Origin: an uncultured Caryophanales bacterium
GTDB taxonomy: Bacteria > Bacillota_I > Bacilli_A > RFN20 > CAG-826
Assembly (NCBI GenBank): GCA_946622925.1
Contig: CAMOQM010000001.1
Location: 1 to 34,927, forward strand
Length of the DNA: 34,927 nt
Direction: 5' to 3'
A program made the position numbers and the translations under genes. The notes beneath the pieces are model-generated. The model was not told where the DNA came from. It ran no database searches and worked only from the letters and a program-made list of their open reading frames with translations. Shown here one piece after another: positions 1 through 7,049 of the stretch. Positions within the stretch are counted from its first letter, which is position 1, and each line of letters opens with the position of its first letter.

Positions 1-2
1 GA

Positions 3-371
3 GAGGTCACTCCGACCCCAACTCCGACACCGACCGGCGAAACGGTCACCATTACCGTCAATAACGCCCCGGATTGGATCACCAATGACGGCTGCGTGAT
101 ATTCGCTTGGGCGTGGGGTGCTTCCTCTAATGGCGCTTGGTATGCCTGCACCTATGGCGAAGGCACTAAGCCAACCTCATTCACCATCACCGTTCCTAGC
201 GATAGCACCGGCTGCTTGTTGGCTCGTTGCGCTAACGGAACCACAACCCCGGATTGGAAGAAGGCAACCGATGGTGCCGGCCGCGTTTATAACAAGAGCG
301 CCGACATCACGATTACTTCTGGAACCACGACCTATACTTGCCCCGCTTGGAGTAAATATAATCCATCTTAA
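3..371 (+). CDS. C-terminal fragment of a secreted protein with Thr-Pro linker and possible carbohydrate-binding domain
   Basis: The reading frame is open from the window edge and stops at TAA 369-371, so only the C-terminus is present. It begins with a (Thr-Pro)n linker, TPTPTPTPT, typical of extracellular multidomain proteins. A compact domain of about 105 residues follows, rich in Trp, Thr and Gly, with the motif DWITNDGCVIFAWAWG near its start. The Trp-rich beta character after a TP linker resembles starch/glycan-binding modules (CBM26-like) or other secreted C-terminal beta domains. That assignment rests on general appearance, not a firm motif. The catalytic or main part lies upstream of the window. 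A GTG at 96 is in frame but is not the real start, because the frame continues upstream with sensible protein sequence. A terminator lies at 505-531. Confidence 0.6.
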   Translation, partial: EVTPTPTPTPTGETVTITVNNAPDWITNDGCVIFAWAWGASSNGAWYACTYGEGTKPTSFTITVPSDSTGCLLARCANGTTTPDWKKATDGAGRVYNKSADITITSGTTTYTCPAWSKYNPS

Positions 372-504
372 TCTTTAACCTACCATATAGTTGCTTCAAG
401 CCATATTAGAATCAACGAGGAAGATAAGTAGGCGATCCGAAGTTGAAGGGAGATCCAAAAAGGGATTACCGATTTGAGTCCTGTTGAATTGAAGGTAGGA
501 TATC

Positions 505-531
505 GGGGCAGTCCTCAGGGGCTGCCCTTTT
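505..531 (+). terminator. Rho-independent terminator
   Basis: GGGCAG at 506-511 pairs with CTGCCC at 522-527, followed by TTTT. It lies about 135 bases after the TAA of the first gene and would end that transcript. Confidence 0.7.
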
Positions 532-532
532 C

Positions 533-564
533 AGCCCCATTAGAAAGAAGAGCCCCATTAGAAA
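533..564. repeat. 14-bp direct repeat AGCCCCATTAGAAA, two copies
   Basis: AGCCCCATTAGAAA occurs at 533-546 and again at 551-564, separated by GAAG. It lies between the first gene's terminator and the transposase remnant. The following AT-rich stretch with two GGTGGATT units may be a decayed end of the ISL3-type element. Apart from these repeats and the two terminators, I see no gene between 372 and 662. Confidence 0.6.
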
Positions 565-635
565 AAAAGGTGGATTTGGGTGGATTCGAATGAATTTCGC
601 CTAAAAAACGCCTTAGAAAGAAGGTGGAGCCCGAC

Positions 636-662
636 AAGGCGATCCAAAAGGGTCGCCTTTTC
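636..662 (+). terminator. Strong terminator hairpin next to the transposase remnant
   Basis: AAGGCGATCC (636-645) and GGGTCGCCTT (650-659) form a 10-bp stem (one G-T pair) with an AAAA loop, then a short T run on the plus strand. It abuts the stop codon of the minus-strand transposase remnant and would block plus-strand read-through into it. Confidence 0.65.
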
Positions 663-1195
663 TCATCGGTTTCCGTTCTTCGAATAGGTCAGGCAGAGCA
701 GGACCCTCTTTCTGAACCTGTCGAAGTTGGTGCATCCGTTCGCGATCTTCTTCAGGGTCTTTATCTGGTTGTTGAGCCCCTCGGCGACCCCGTTGGAAAG
801 CCTGACGCCCATCTGGTTTTTGGCCAATCCGTTGGCTATCTGGGCCCTCCATTTTCGGCAGCTCCTGCCCACCGATTCGAGCAGCGGGCTCCCCGAGGAC
901 AGCAGCCTCGAGGCGACCCTCCCGATGAGGTCGGAGGCCTCCGTCCAGCTGCGGCACCTCCTGTTGCGGAGCATCTCCTGCATCGATGACCACGCCTCCC
1001 AAAGGGCCGGGGAGGTGCGGAGGCACATGAGGAGGATCTCGTGGAAGGGAAGGCCAGGCCGGTCCCCATGTGCTGGTAGTACCTGGCCGGGATCCTGGAT
1101 TCTCTTATCTGGAAGACCTTCCATTTCGATTTCATGAAGCCGTATTCCGGGGAGTCCCTGGGCAGCCATTTTTCATCGTTTATAAATACGTTCAA
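663..1195 (-). pseudogene. Truncated, frameshifted ISL3-family transposase
   Basis: The minus strand encodes a typical ISL3 DDE-transposase C-terminus: NQMGVRLSNGVAEGLNNQIK followed by TLKKIANGCTNFDRFRKRV, ending at TGA (663-665). The matching upstream part (PEYGFMKSKWKVFQIRESRI, then YYQHMGTG) lies in another frame. The frames switch around 1030-1065, so the gene carries a frameshift. Only about 175 residues remain of a family usually above 400, and the N-terminal zinc-finger/HTH region and first catalytic Asp are missing. The stretch is visibly richer in G and C than the AT-rich lipoprotein gene beside it, which fits an imported, decaying insertion sequence. No convincing inverted-repeat pair is visible. 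Confidence 0.85.
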
Positions 1196-1218
1196 ACCTT
1201 ATGCCGCTTGTTATACGC

Positions 1219-1247
1219 TTGAAACCGGTCATGCGCAAATTTACAAT
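1219..1247 (+). promoter_or_regulatory. Sigma-A-like promoter of the DUF6273 lipoprotein gene
   Basis: TTGAAA (1219-1224), a 17-bp spacer and TACAAT (1242-1247) precede the ATG at 1262. The ribosome site AAGGAT lies at about 1250. Confidence 0.5.
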
Positions 1248-1261
1248 ATAAGGATAAACAT

Positions 1262-3088
1262 ATGAAAAAGACTGTGCTTTGGTTTGTGGCGTTTATATTT
1301 CCGCTTTTATTTGGATGCTCTTCGAATGAATCTTCTGAGCCTGCTACGATAGTTTCTGTGGAAGGAGCGGAATTTAATGAAGAAGCAAAGAGCATCTGGC
1401 TTCTTGTCAATTCTAATCAAGGAGTTTCGTTGAATAATCTCATTAAGGTTTCTATCAATTCATCATGGCGATTATTTAAGGAAAAAACAGAATTATTTGA
1501 CAGGAACGTTTATAGTTCCGAACTCGAAGACGGAAACAACGCTTTTTCTATTGTTGTAGCTTCGCATGATGGACGATTTGAAAATACTTATAGTTTAATT
1601 ATTCATCGGTCTTTTCAAGCTTGGATTTCTTATGAATTTGAAGGCCAAAAGTTAGGGATGCAAAATGTCTTTACTGGCTTTAAGTTTAGCCTTCCGGGCT
1701 CCTATTATATTGAAGGCCATACGTTTTTATATTGGTGTTATGAAGGAAAAAGGGTAAATACCATTGTGCCTTTGGGCGATATCGCCGTGCAAGCTTTTGC
1801 ACCGGCAAATGATTATACTGTTGTGCTTAATCCGAATTTTGAAGGATGCCACGCGGATGCCATAACAATAAAGTATGGAGACAACTATTCATTACCATTT
1901 TTAGAAAGGCGTGGATATGAGTTTTTAGGATGGTTCCGTGACGATTCCTCTATTTCTTTTCCAATTTCCGGGATATGGAATTATGGAAATGGACTGACTT
2001 TAAATGCAAAATGGGAGCCGTTTTCTTATGCCATTTCTTATGCGCTAAATGGCGGGACGAATAATCCCGAAAATCCAAACTCATATACCGTTGAAAACAG
2101 GGCGGTGCTTGCTGAACCTACATGTAAATTTAAAACTTTCGATGGTTGGTATCTGGACGGTAAGAGAATTCGATTCATCCCAGAAGGAACAACTGGCGAA
2201 ATAAAATTAGAGGCGCTTTGGTCGCAAAATGACGTTCAGAAAGCCGAAGAAGAAGCCGCAAAGGTTGACAGAGAAAAACGCTTGGGAATCAGACCGGTTT
2301 TTTCCGACGATGGGAAAACCGTTACGTATGGCCTTTATCCTCAAAAACGCATCTGTGATGAAAAAACCATCGCTTCTTTGGAGGCTTTGCGAACGCCGCA
2401 CGAGCTTTATGAGGGTGAAAATGAATTTGTTTTTTTTGATGGCAATTACTATGTAGTTTTAAATATAAATTTTCGAGGATTGGGCGGAACTGTTTATTGG
2501 GAAGATGGATCGGAGTCTGGGCGATACGATTTCGCTAGCCACAAAGGGAACCTTGAATGGTTTATTTGCGAACCAATAAAGTGGATGGTATTGTCCAACT
2601 TTAATGGCGAGCTCTTTGTTGTATCGGAACGCATTCTAGACGCCTCTGTGTGGAATAATGTTCAAGTGTACAGTGGGGGCTATGAATTGTCTTATCTTAG
2701 ACTGTGGCTCAACGGATTCTATGAATCGGCTTTTAAGCTAGGAGACGATTACTCTTTGATTACTGAAGTAAACAACGGCCGAGGCGGAAGCGTTGACGAT
2801 AGAGTGTTTGTACTAAGTTCAAAGGATTTAAAGGATTATTTTACTGATAAAGAATCTAGGTGCGCCCAGACAACCGACTGGGCCAGAGCCAGAAAAACAA
2901 ACTATCAAAGGGCCAACTTCTTGGGAGATTATTGGGCCAGGTCCATATATAGTTATGAAGGTAGAGCCTATTCTTTGTCTGGGGAAGCGGTCGTTTATTC
3001 TTCGGGGAATATTGGAGAGGGTAATGGATCTCTCAATGACTGGTCTATGGGTGTTAGGCCGGCCATGCGAATTAGAATTGACAAATAG
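1262..3088 (+). CDS. Surface lipoprotein with InlB-type repeats and DUF6273 domain
   Basis: This 608-residue protein starts with a lipoprotein signal peptide and lipobox LLFGC (Cys19), so it should be anchored outside the membrane. Residues about 185-320 hold two Listeria-Bacteroides (InlB B-type) repeats, recognisable by GYEFLGWF...LNAKWE and FDGWYLDG...LEALWS. A charged linker (about 322-345) leads to a C-terminal DUF6273-like region with the marks GLYPQ, EPIKWMVL, YLRLWLNGFY, VFVLSSKDL, WARA and GVRPAMRI. DUF6273 is common in gut Firmicutes surface proteins and its function is unknown to me; adhesion or glycan binding is only a guess. The gene is AT-rich relative to the str genes and stands alone with its own promoter. 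Its end overlaps the promoter of the AbiH-like gene. Confidence 0.8.
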   Translation: MKKTVLWFVAFIFPLLFGCSSNESSEPATIVSVEGAEFNEEAKSIWLLVNSNQGVSLNNLIKVSINSSWRLFKEKTELFDRNVYSSELEDGNNAFSIVVASHDGRFENTYSLIIHRSFQAWISYEFEGQKLGMQNVFTGFKFSLPGSYYIEGHTFLYWCYEGKRVNTIVPLGDIAVQAFAPANDYTVVLNPNFEGCHADAITIKYGDNYSLPFLERRGYEFLGWFRDDSSISFPISGIWNYGNGLTLNAKWEPFSYAISYALNGGTNNPENPNSYTVENRAVLAEPTCKFKTFDGWYLDGKRIRFIPEGTTGEIKLEALWSQNDVQKAEEEAAKVDREKRLGIRPVFSDDGKTVTYGLYPQKRICDEKTIASLEALRTPHELYEGENEFVFFDGNYYVVLNINFRGLGGTVYWEDGSESGRYDFASHKGNLEWFICEPIKWMVLSNFNGELFVVSERILDASVWNNVQVYSGGYELSYLRLWLNGFYESAFKLGDDYSLITEVNNGRGGSVDDRVFVLSSKDLKDYFTDKESRCAQTTDWARARKTNYQRANFLGDYWARSIYSYEGRAYSLSGEAVVYSSGNIGEGNGSLNDWSMGVRPAMRIRIDK

Positions 3089-3117
3089 GATATTCGTTTA
3101 TTTAATTGTGATCAATT
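3078..3117 (+). promoter_or_regulatory. Promoter and palindrome ahead of the AbiH-like gene
   Basis: TTGACA (3078-3083) overlaps the end of the lipoprotein gene. After a 17-bp spacer comes TTTAAT (3101-3106). A 14-bp inverted repeat AATTGTGATCAATT (3104-3117) overlaps the -10 and could be an operator. Confidence 0.4.
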
Positions 3118-3164
3118 CAGGATTCTATGTTTACACGTTATAGAACGAAAGAGAGGGCCGCATT

Positions 3165-4061
3165 GTGACACTTTATTTGATTGGCAATGGCTTCGACAGG
3201 TATCATGGTTTGCCGACCTTATATAAGGATTATGGTAGTTTTCTTTGTGGTGACGATCATGATAGATTCAATTGTTATTCTTTCGTTCGTGACGATGAAA
3301 AGGTTTGTTCTAGGGACCAGTTCATGAATTTTAAAAGTGATACCTGGGAACGCCTTGAAGACGCATTAAACATAGATATCAAAGAGCTTATGATTCAAAC
3401 GTTGGATGGTAGAAACGGGCTTGCCTGCGACGATATCAGTTTATATTTGGATTTCACTGGTAAACACTTGCGAGACTGGATTAATTCCATATCCGTTTCG
3501 GACGTTAAAAAGCAATTAGATTTTCTACCCAATTCTCTATTCATTACATTTAATTACACGCTAGTTTTAGAAGAAGTTTATAAAATAGCTGATGAAAGAA
3601 TCCTCCACGTTCACGGCAAAAAAGGCGACAAAATCCTTCAATTCGGAAATATGGAGTTTATGGCTTATGGAAATGACAAAGCAGAACAAATCATTTTTGA
3701 ATATATGCGGGCTAACCCAAGTATCGAATGCTCCGTTAAAGAAGCCCATGAATATTTATATTATGTCAAGGAGGCGTTTGGAAAAGACCCCAAATCAAAT
3801 TACTCGGCCATAAATCGTTTTCTTTCAAATAAGCAAATAGATTCAATTATTGTTTTAGGGCTTTCTTTGTCAAAACAAGATCAACCATATTTTACCGACA
3901 TTTTTATTCCAAAATTCGGCAATAAAAAATGGGTTGTGTCTTATTATGGGTCAGACGACTTAAAAAAGAAGAAGTCATTTTGTAAAGGAACCGGCCTAAA
4001 GTGCAGCTTTAAGACACTGGAAGAGGCTACGCAATGCCCGGGTACAGGTTGCCTGGAATAG
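3165..4061 (+). CDS. AbiH-family phage abortive-infection protein
   Basis: This 298-residue protein begins YLIGNGFDRYHGLPTLYKDY. The N-terminal GNGFD...HG motif is the hallmark of the AbiH family, whose lactococcal founder gives abortive-infection phage resistance. Other family-like stretches are SLFITFNYTLVLEEVY with ILHVHGKKGD (residues about 123-155), and IIVLGLSLSKQDQPYF near residue 235. The start is GTG at 3165, chosen because the NGFD motif normally sits within the first dozen residues and AGAGAGG lies just upstream. The biochemical activity of AbiH is not established. It stands alone between a lipoprotein and convergent toxin-antitoxin genes, which fits a small defence island. Family assignment is firm; a defence role here is inferred. 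Confidence 0.85.
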   Translation: MTLYLIGNGFDRYHGLPTLYKDYGSFLCGDDHDRFNCYSFVRDDEKVCSRDQFMNFKSDTWERLEDALNIDIKELMIQTLDGRNGLACDDISLYLDFTGKHLRDWINSISVSDVKKQLDFLPNSLFITFNYTLVLEEVYKIADERILHVHGKKGDKILQFGNMEFMAYGNDKAEQIIFEYMRANPSIECSVKEAHEYLYYVKEAFGKDPKSNYSAINRFLSNKQIDSIIVLGLSLSKQDQPYFTDIFIPKFGNKKWVVSYYGSDDLKKKKSFCKGTGLKCSFKTLEEATQCPGTGCLE

Positions 4062-4125
4062 TTGCTTTTTCTGATGCAAACTAGTGGTCTTCATGTTGTG
4101 TCTCCTTGGTCGCCTATTATTGTTG

Positions 4126-4764
4126 TTATTGTAGTAAATCCACTATTGAACAGCCTAAAGCTTTGGATAGTTTTTTAAGAGTATCTACGCTGGCCTTGTT
4201 TATATCTTTATGCCTTTGCTCATACATTTGGATTGAGCGTAGATTGACGCCAGATAAAGCGGCTAATTCAGATTGGGAACAACCATATAATGTTCGGATG
4301 CGTTTTAGATTTGTTTCGCCTTGGTCTTCTTTGATTTTGCTATTGGCGATGTCTACGAATTTGGTAATGTCGGCTTCGTGAAGGGTGTAATAAAGTCTGA
4401 CCAATTCATCATATGGCAGGGCTTTGAAGATCCTAGCAAATCCGCAGTCGGCGATGAATTGGTAATAGGCAACGGCATAGCCGATCCAATATTCCTTTGA
4501 GCGGGAATAGTTTACCTTTGGTTCGACATTTATATCCTTATCGGTAGTTTCTTTGATTATATCGATGGCTAACTCTATTCCACTTTTGCCTTTGATAATG
4601 GCGACATCGGCTAGTTCTAGGCGTTTGCAAAAGCTGCTGACTAGGAAAAGATCAACGAAATCTTTCCCCGGCATGCCTAAAGAATTGACCGCGTAATCAA
4701 AAGCCTCGCCTAGCAGGCGCTGAGCTCTATTTCGATTTATTCCTTGGTAATCTTGGATCGTCAT
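4126..4764 (-). CDS. HTH antitoxin-like partner of ART toxin (C-terminal XRE domain)
   Basis: This 212-residue protein has a novel-looking N-terminal domain (1-145) and a clear XRE-type helix-turn-helix at about 150-212 (LKRIRTLYGCSQSELAALSG, then SIQMYEQ). The N-terminal part includes YWIGYAVAYYQF...LPYDELVRLYYTLHEAD (residues 92-132). Its start overlaps the end of the ART gene by 38 bases, so the two are translated as an operon, toxin first. The pairing of a DUF3990-like ART with an HTH protein of this type is, from memory, common in gut Firmicutes, and I infer that this is the antitoxin and autoregulator. The 92-132 segment aligns without gaps to the partner protein of the second ART locus at 11867-12352, which lacks an HTH. 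Confidence 0.75.
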   Translation of the reverse strand: MTIQDYQGINRNRAQRLLGEAFDYAVNSLGMPGKDFVDLFLVSSFCKRLELADVAIIKGKSGIELAIDIIKETTDKDINVEPKVNYSRSKEYWIGYAVAYYQFIADCGFARIFKALPYDELVRLYYTLHEADITKFVDIANSKIKEDQGETNLKRIRTLYGCSQSELAALSGVNLRSIQMYEQRHKDINKASVDTLKKLSKALGCSIVDLLQ

Positions 4765-5419
4765 TGGTGATTTTGTTCCCGATTATATTCTGAATATATA
4801 ACCCATCCTCTTCTTGCTCGAGGATATCCATATAAGCTTGATTGGCGGAATCATCCCTTCCTTTCCTAAGGATGTAATAGATGCTTTTATCGGCCGGTTC
4901 GGCCCCTTCGAAATGTATTTTGGAGAATGCGTATTCACTTTTGATTACGATTTGCTCGCCTAATTTCCCTAATTCCATGGCCTTGGAAAGTTGCTCCACC
5001 GTTATCGTGTTGTTTATGAAAGCCTCGGCATAATCGAAATATGAATCGTCGGCTCGATATCCAACGATTATGTCATAGGCATTTACGTTTATTCCGAAAT
5101 GTTCGCTCAGGTAGGCTTTTGCCCTTTTGGCACCTGGGTTATTAATATCGAATAAACGATGGTCGAGCAAAACGGCTATCCAATTGAGAATCGAGTAAGT
5201 GGGGGTGTTTAGATAGAGGATATTCAAACCTTCAGTTTCAAGGGTATAACGATTGGCAAAGCCATTGCTTAAGGATGAGATGGCCCACTCTTTCGCTAGT
5301 TCCTTGTTTTCGGTGCAATAAAAGCCAAGCCCGAAATCATTATGCTTTCGGCCAAGCCCAAAAACGGGCTTTTCGATGATTTTGCTGGAACCATGATAGA
5401 TGGTGATTTGTTTATTCAT
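4727..5419 (-). CDS. DUF3990-like ADP-ribosyltransferase toxin
   Basis: This 230-residue protein has the ART-like signature ITIYHGSS at its N-terminus (HGS 9-11), then R24 and DFGLGFYCT (GFY 32-34). The C-terminal strand LGEQIVIKSEYA (153-164) carries E155 and E162, either of which could be the catalytic glutamate. DUF3990 proteins are predicted to have the ADP-ribosyltransferase fold, transferring ADP-ribose from NAD to a cellular target. The target here is unknown. ATG at 5419 is preceded by GAAGG. A promoter with a central palindrome lies at 5440-5467, only 20 bases upstream. The HTH partner overlaps the 3' end. The protein is homologous to the C-terminal part of the fusion at 11016-11870, and from YDIIVGYRADD onward the two align without gaps over about 50 residues. 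Toxicity is inferred from context. Confidence 0.75.
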   Translation of the reverse strand: MNKQITIYHGSSKIIEKPVFGLGRKHNDFGLGFYCTENKELAKEWAISSLSNGFANRYTLETEGLNILYLNTPTYSILNWIAVLLDHRLFDINNPGAKRAKAYLSEHFGINVNAYDIIVGYRADDSYFDYAEAFINNTITVEQLSKAMELGKLGEQIVIKSEYAFSKIHFEGAEPADKSIYYILRKGRDDSANQAYMDILEQEEDGLYIQNIIGNKITNDDPRLPRNKSK

Positions 5420-5439
5420 TTATACCTTCTTTCAGCAAT

Positions 5440-5467
5440 ACTATATCACTAGAGTGACATAGTTCAA
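5440..5467 (-). promoter_or_regulatory. ART1 promoter with palindromic operator in its spacer
   Basis: On the minus strand, TTGAAC (5467-5462) and TATAGT (5445-5440) are separated by 16 bp. The spacer contains TCACTCTAGTGA (5446-5457), a perfect inverted repeat with a 2-base centre. With one mismatch pair it extends to 18 bp (5443-5460). A repressor bound here, most simply the HTH partner, would block RNA polymerase. Confidence 0.55.
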
Positions 5468-5576
5468 TTAGGTGCCTTGGTTTTTGCGTAAACAAAGCTT
5501 TTAGCTTTGCCAAAATTAATTGCCACTTTTGCCTTTTTAATCCGTATAAGTTAGTAGGGAGACCATAACAAAAAGA

Positions 5577-5609
5577 TGTGTACAAAATACACACACTCTA
5601 ACCTATAAT
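5577..5609 (+). promoter_or_regulatory. TacA/TacT-like promoter with overlapping operator
   Basis: The inverted repeat TGTGTACAAAATACACA (5577-5593, 6-bp arms, 5-base centre) covers the expected -35 position. TATAAT at 5604-5609 is a consensus -10, and the ATG follows at 5628 with GGAGG between. The layout suits autorepression by the ribbon-helix-helix antitoxin. Confidence 0.55.
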
Positions 5610-5627
5610 TGGTTTGGAGGTAGCGTT

Positions 5628-5900
5628 ATGGCAACCAAAAAGAAAGGATGTAGAGTGGATATTAGAATCTCAGAAAGCGACAAAGCCCTTTTGTACAAGG
5701 CCGCTGAAATAAGAAGACAAAGCCTAAGTTCCTATATCATTGGTGCCGCTACCAAGGCCGCGGAGAATGATATAGCCAACGAAAATATCATTTGGGTATC
5801 AGAAGAAGGTATGAAACGGATTGTTTCCATGATGGAAAATCCTCCTGAACCAAATGAAACTCTTAAGGAGTTAATGCGTGGAAATCATCTCGATAAATGA
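5628..5900 (+). CDS. DUF1778 / TacA-like ribbon-helix-helix antitoxin
   Basis: This 90-residue protein has an N-terminal ribbon-helix-helix (CRVDIRISESDKALLYKAAE, then LSSYIIGAATKAA), as in DUF1778 antitoxins that partner GNAT toxins. The C-terminal part (about 55-90, acidic with MENPPEPNETLKEL) matches the region that wraps and neutralises the acetyltransferase in this family. It ends with TGA at 5898-5900, and the next gene overlaps by 23 bases, so the two are translationally coupled. GGAGG lies at a good distance before the ATG. An operator-like palindrome covers its promoter. Confidence 0.85.
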   Translation: MATKKKGCRVDIRISESDKALLYKAAEIRRQSLSSYIIGAATKAAENDIANENIIWVSEEGMKRIVSMMENPPEPNETLKELMRGNHLDK

Positions 5901-6381
5901 ATTTTCGGACAAAAAACAGTTTTTGGATTTTGACTGTGGCGAGCCGGCCTTGAATACATATTTAAGGAAATATGCCACCCAAAACGAAAGGACTGGGTAC
6001 GGCCGAACTTTTTTGGCTCTAGAAAACGGAAGGCTGATTGGCTTTTATACTCTTGTCGTGAGTTCGATGCAAAGAGATGGGCTCCAAACCAATCTGATCA
6101 AAAGATTGCCAAAATATCCAGTCCCTTGCATTTTAATAGCCAGACTTGCCGTCAATAAATCTGACCAAAAAAGGAAAGTCGGAAAGCAAATGCTATTTGA
6201 TGCTTTGAGAAAAGCCGTGCATATAGCGGATTATTGTGGAGTGGCTATGGTGGCGGTTGAATCTAAACCGGGAGCCGTCGAGTTTTACAAAGCTGCTGGC
6301 TTCGAATCGATAACCGATAACGGTTTGGTTTTCGCAATCCATATTAATGCGATTATCTCCGCCTTAGCAGGACAAAAATAG
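5878..6381 (+). CDS. GNAT-family acetyltransferase toxin (TacT-like)
   Basis: This 167-residue GNAT protein is encoded with a DUF1778 antitoxin. Toxins of this family acetylate the amino group of charged aminoacyl-tRNA and stop translation. Visible marks are the N-terminal FDCGEPALNTYLRKYA (18-33), LIARLAVNKSDQKRKVGKQM (86-105), and VEFYKAAGF (134-142) with the conserved Tyr137. The acetyl-CoA loop reads QKRKVG (97-102) where the family usually has Q/R-x-x-G-x-G/A, so its first glycine is a lysine. Activity could be altered. The start is GTG at 5878 rather than an ATG, supported by AAGGAG at 5865-5870 with ideal spacing. No gene follows until the str promoter at 6492. Confidence 0.85.
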   Translation: MEIISINEFSDKKQFLDFDCGEPALNTYLRKYATQNERTGYGRTFLALENGRLIGFYTLVVSSMQRDGLQTNLIKRLPKYPVPCILIARLAVNKSDQKRKVGKQMLFDALRKAVHIADYCGVAMVAVESKPGAVEFYKAAGFESITDNGLVFAIHINAIISALAGQK

Positions 6382-6491
6382 GTTTTTCTTGCGGTATTTT
6401 TGACACGCACGGTGCTGTGGTAAGTATTTCTCCTTATTTCTTAGATATAGTCGGATTATTTTCGATTTTGCAAATTAATGAAAATTTTTGT

Positions 6492-6521
6492 TGACACCCT
6501 ATTCCTTACACGCGTATAGTT
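6492..6521 (+). promoter_or_regulatory. str operon promoter
   Basis: TTGACA (6492-6497), an 18-bp spacer and TATAGT (6516-6521) form a near-consensus sigma-A promoter about 90 bases ahead of rpsL, in an AT-rich stretch. Confidence 0.7.
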
Positions 6522-6540
6522 ACGCTCGGACGTTAGTAAA

Positions 6541-6585
6541 AGGGATATTCCCTCATTTATTAACCCCGGCCTACGATACGCCGGG
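6541..6585 (+). promoter_or_regulatory. str mRNA leader with two hairpins
   Basis: The expected leader contains AGGGATATTCCCT (6541-6553), then CCCGGC (6565-6570) pairing with GCCGGG (6580-6585). Neither is followed by a T run, so they are not terminators. Ribosomal-protein autoregulation or mRNA stabilisation is possible but unproven. Confidence 0.35.
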
Positions 6586-6611
6586 AAGTGTGTGAAAAAA
6601 GGAGAAACACC

Positions 6612-7031
6612 ATGCCAACCATTAACCAACTAGTTCGGCAGGGCCGCCAGTCCGCGGTCAAGAAATCCAAATCCCCTGCCTTAGGCAAGAGATGGAACTC
6701 GCTGAACAAAAAGTCGACCAGCCAGGCTTCCGCCCAAAAGCGCGGCGTCTGCACCCGTGTCGGCACCATGACTCCTAAGAAGCCGAACTCCGCCCTTAGG
6801 AAATACGCTCGTGTCCGTTTAAGCAATGGATACGAAGTCACCGCCTATATCGGTGGTGAAGGACACAACTTACAGGAGCACTCCACCGTCATGATCCGTG
6901 GCGGCCGTGTCAAAGACCTCCCTGGTGTCCGTTACCACATCATCCGCGGTACCCTTGACTGCGCCGGTATCGAAAAGCGTCGCCAAGGTCGCTCCCTCTA
7001 CGGCACCAAGAAGCCGAAAGAGAGCAAATAA
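6612..7031 (+). CDS. rpsL: 30S ribosomal protein S12
   Basis: S12 sits at the decoding centre and controls translational accuracy. The 139-residue product has the family signatures PTINQLVRQGR, RGVCTRVGTMTPKKPNSALR and RGGRVKDLPGVRYHIIRGTLD. Lysines at the classical streptomycin-resistance sites (in TPKKPNS and GRVKDLPG) are intact, so it looks drug-sensitive. The start is ATG at 6612 after AAAGGAG; an upstream in-frame GTG at 6588 precedes that ribosome site and is not used. It is the first gene of rpsL-rpsG-fusA-tuf, with rpsG 18 bases downstream. Codons end heavily in C, unlike the accessory genes upstream. Confidence 0.98.
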   Translation: MPTINQLVRQGRQSAVKKSKSPALGKRWNSLNKKSTSQASAQKRGVCTRVGTMTPKKPNSALRKYARVRLSNGYEVTAYIGGEGHNLQEHSTVMIRGGRVKDLPGVRYHIIRGTLDCAGIEKRRQGRSLYGTKKPKESK

Positions 7032-7049
7032 TGAAAGGAGAATAGAACC

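Noticed and set aside
1192..1410. Minus-strand open frame across the start of the DUF6273 lipoprotein
   Set aside because: It overlaps a convincing signal peptide, promoter and ribosome site on the plus strand.
5457..5463. ACATAGT core near the ART1 promoter as a third copy of the shared palindrome
   Set aside because: The flanking arms do not match TTY...RAA. A 7-mer is expected several times by chance in 35 kb.
5493..5509. Hairpin CAAAGC/GCTTTG upstream of the ART1 promoter
   Set aside because: It has only a 6-bp stem and no T run on either strand, so it is too weak to call a terminator.
5412..5594. 60-residue minus-strand open frame just before the ART1 gene, in the place where DUF3791-type partners sometimes lie
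   Set aside because: The ART1 promoter lies inside it, so most of it would not be transcribed from there. It has no ribosome site and does not resemble DUF3791.
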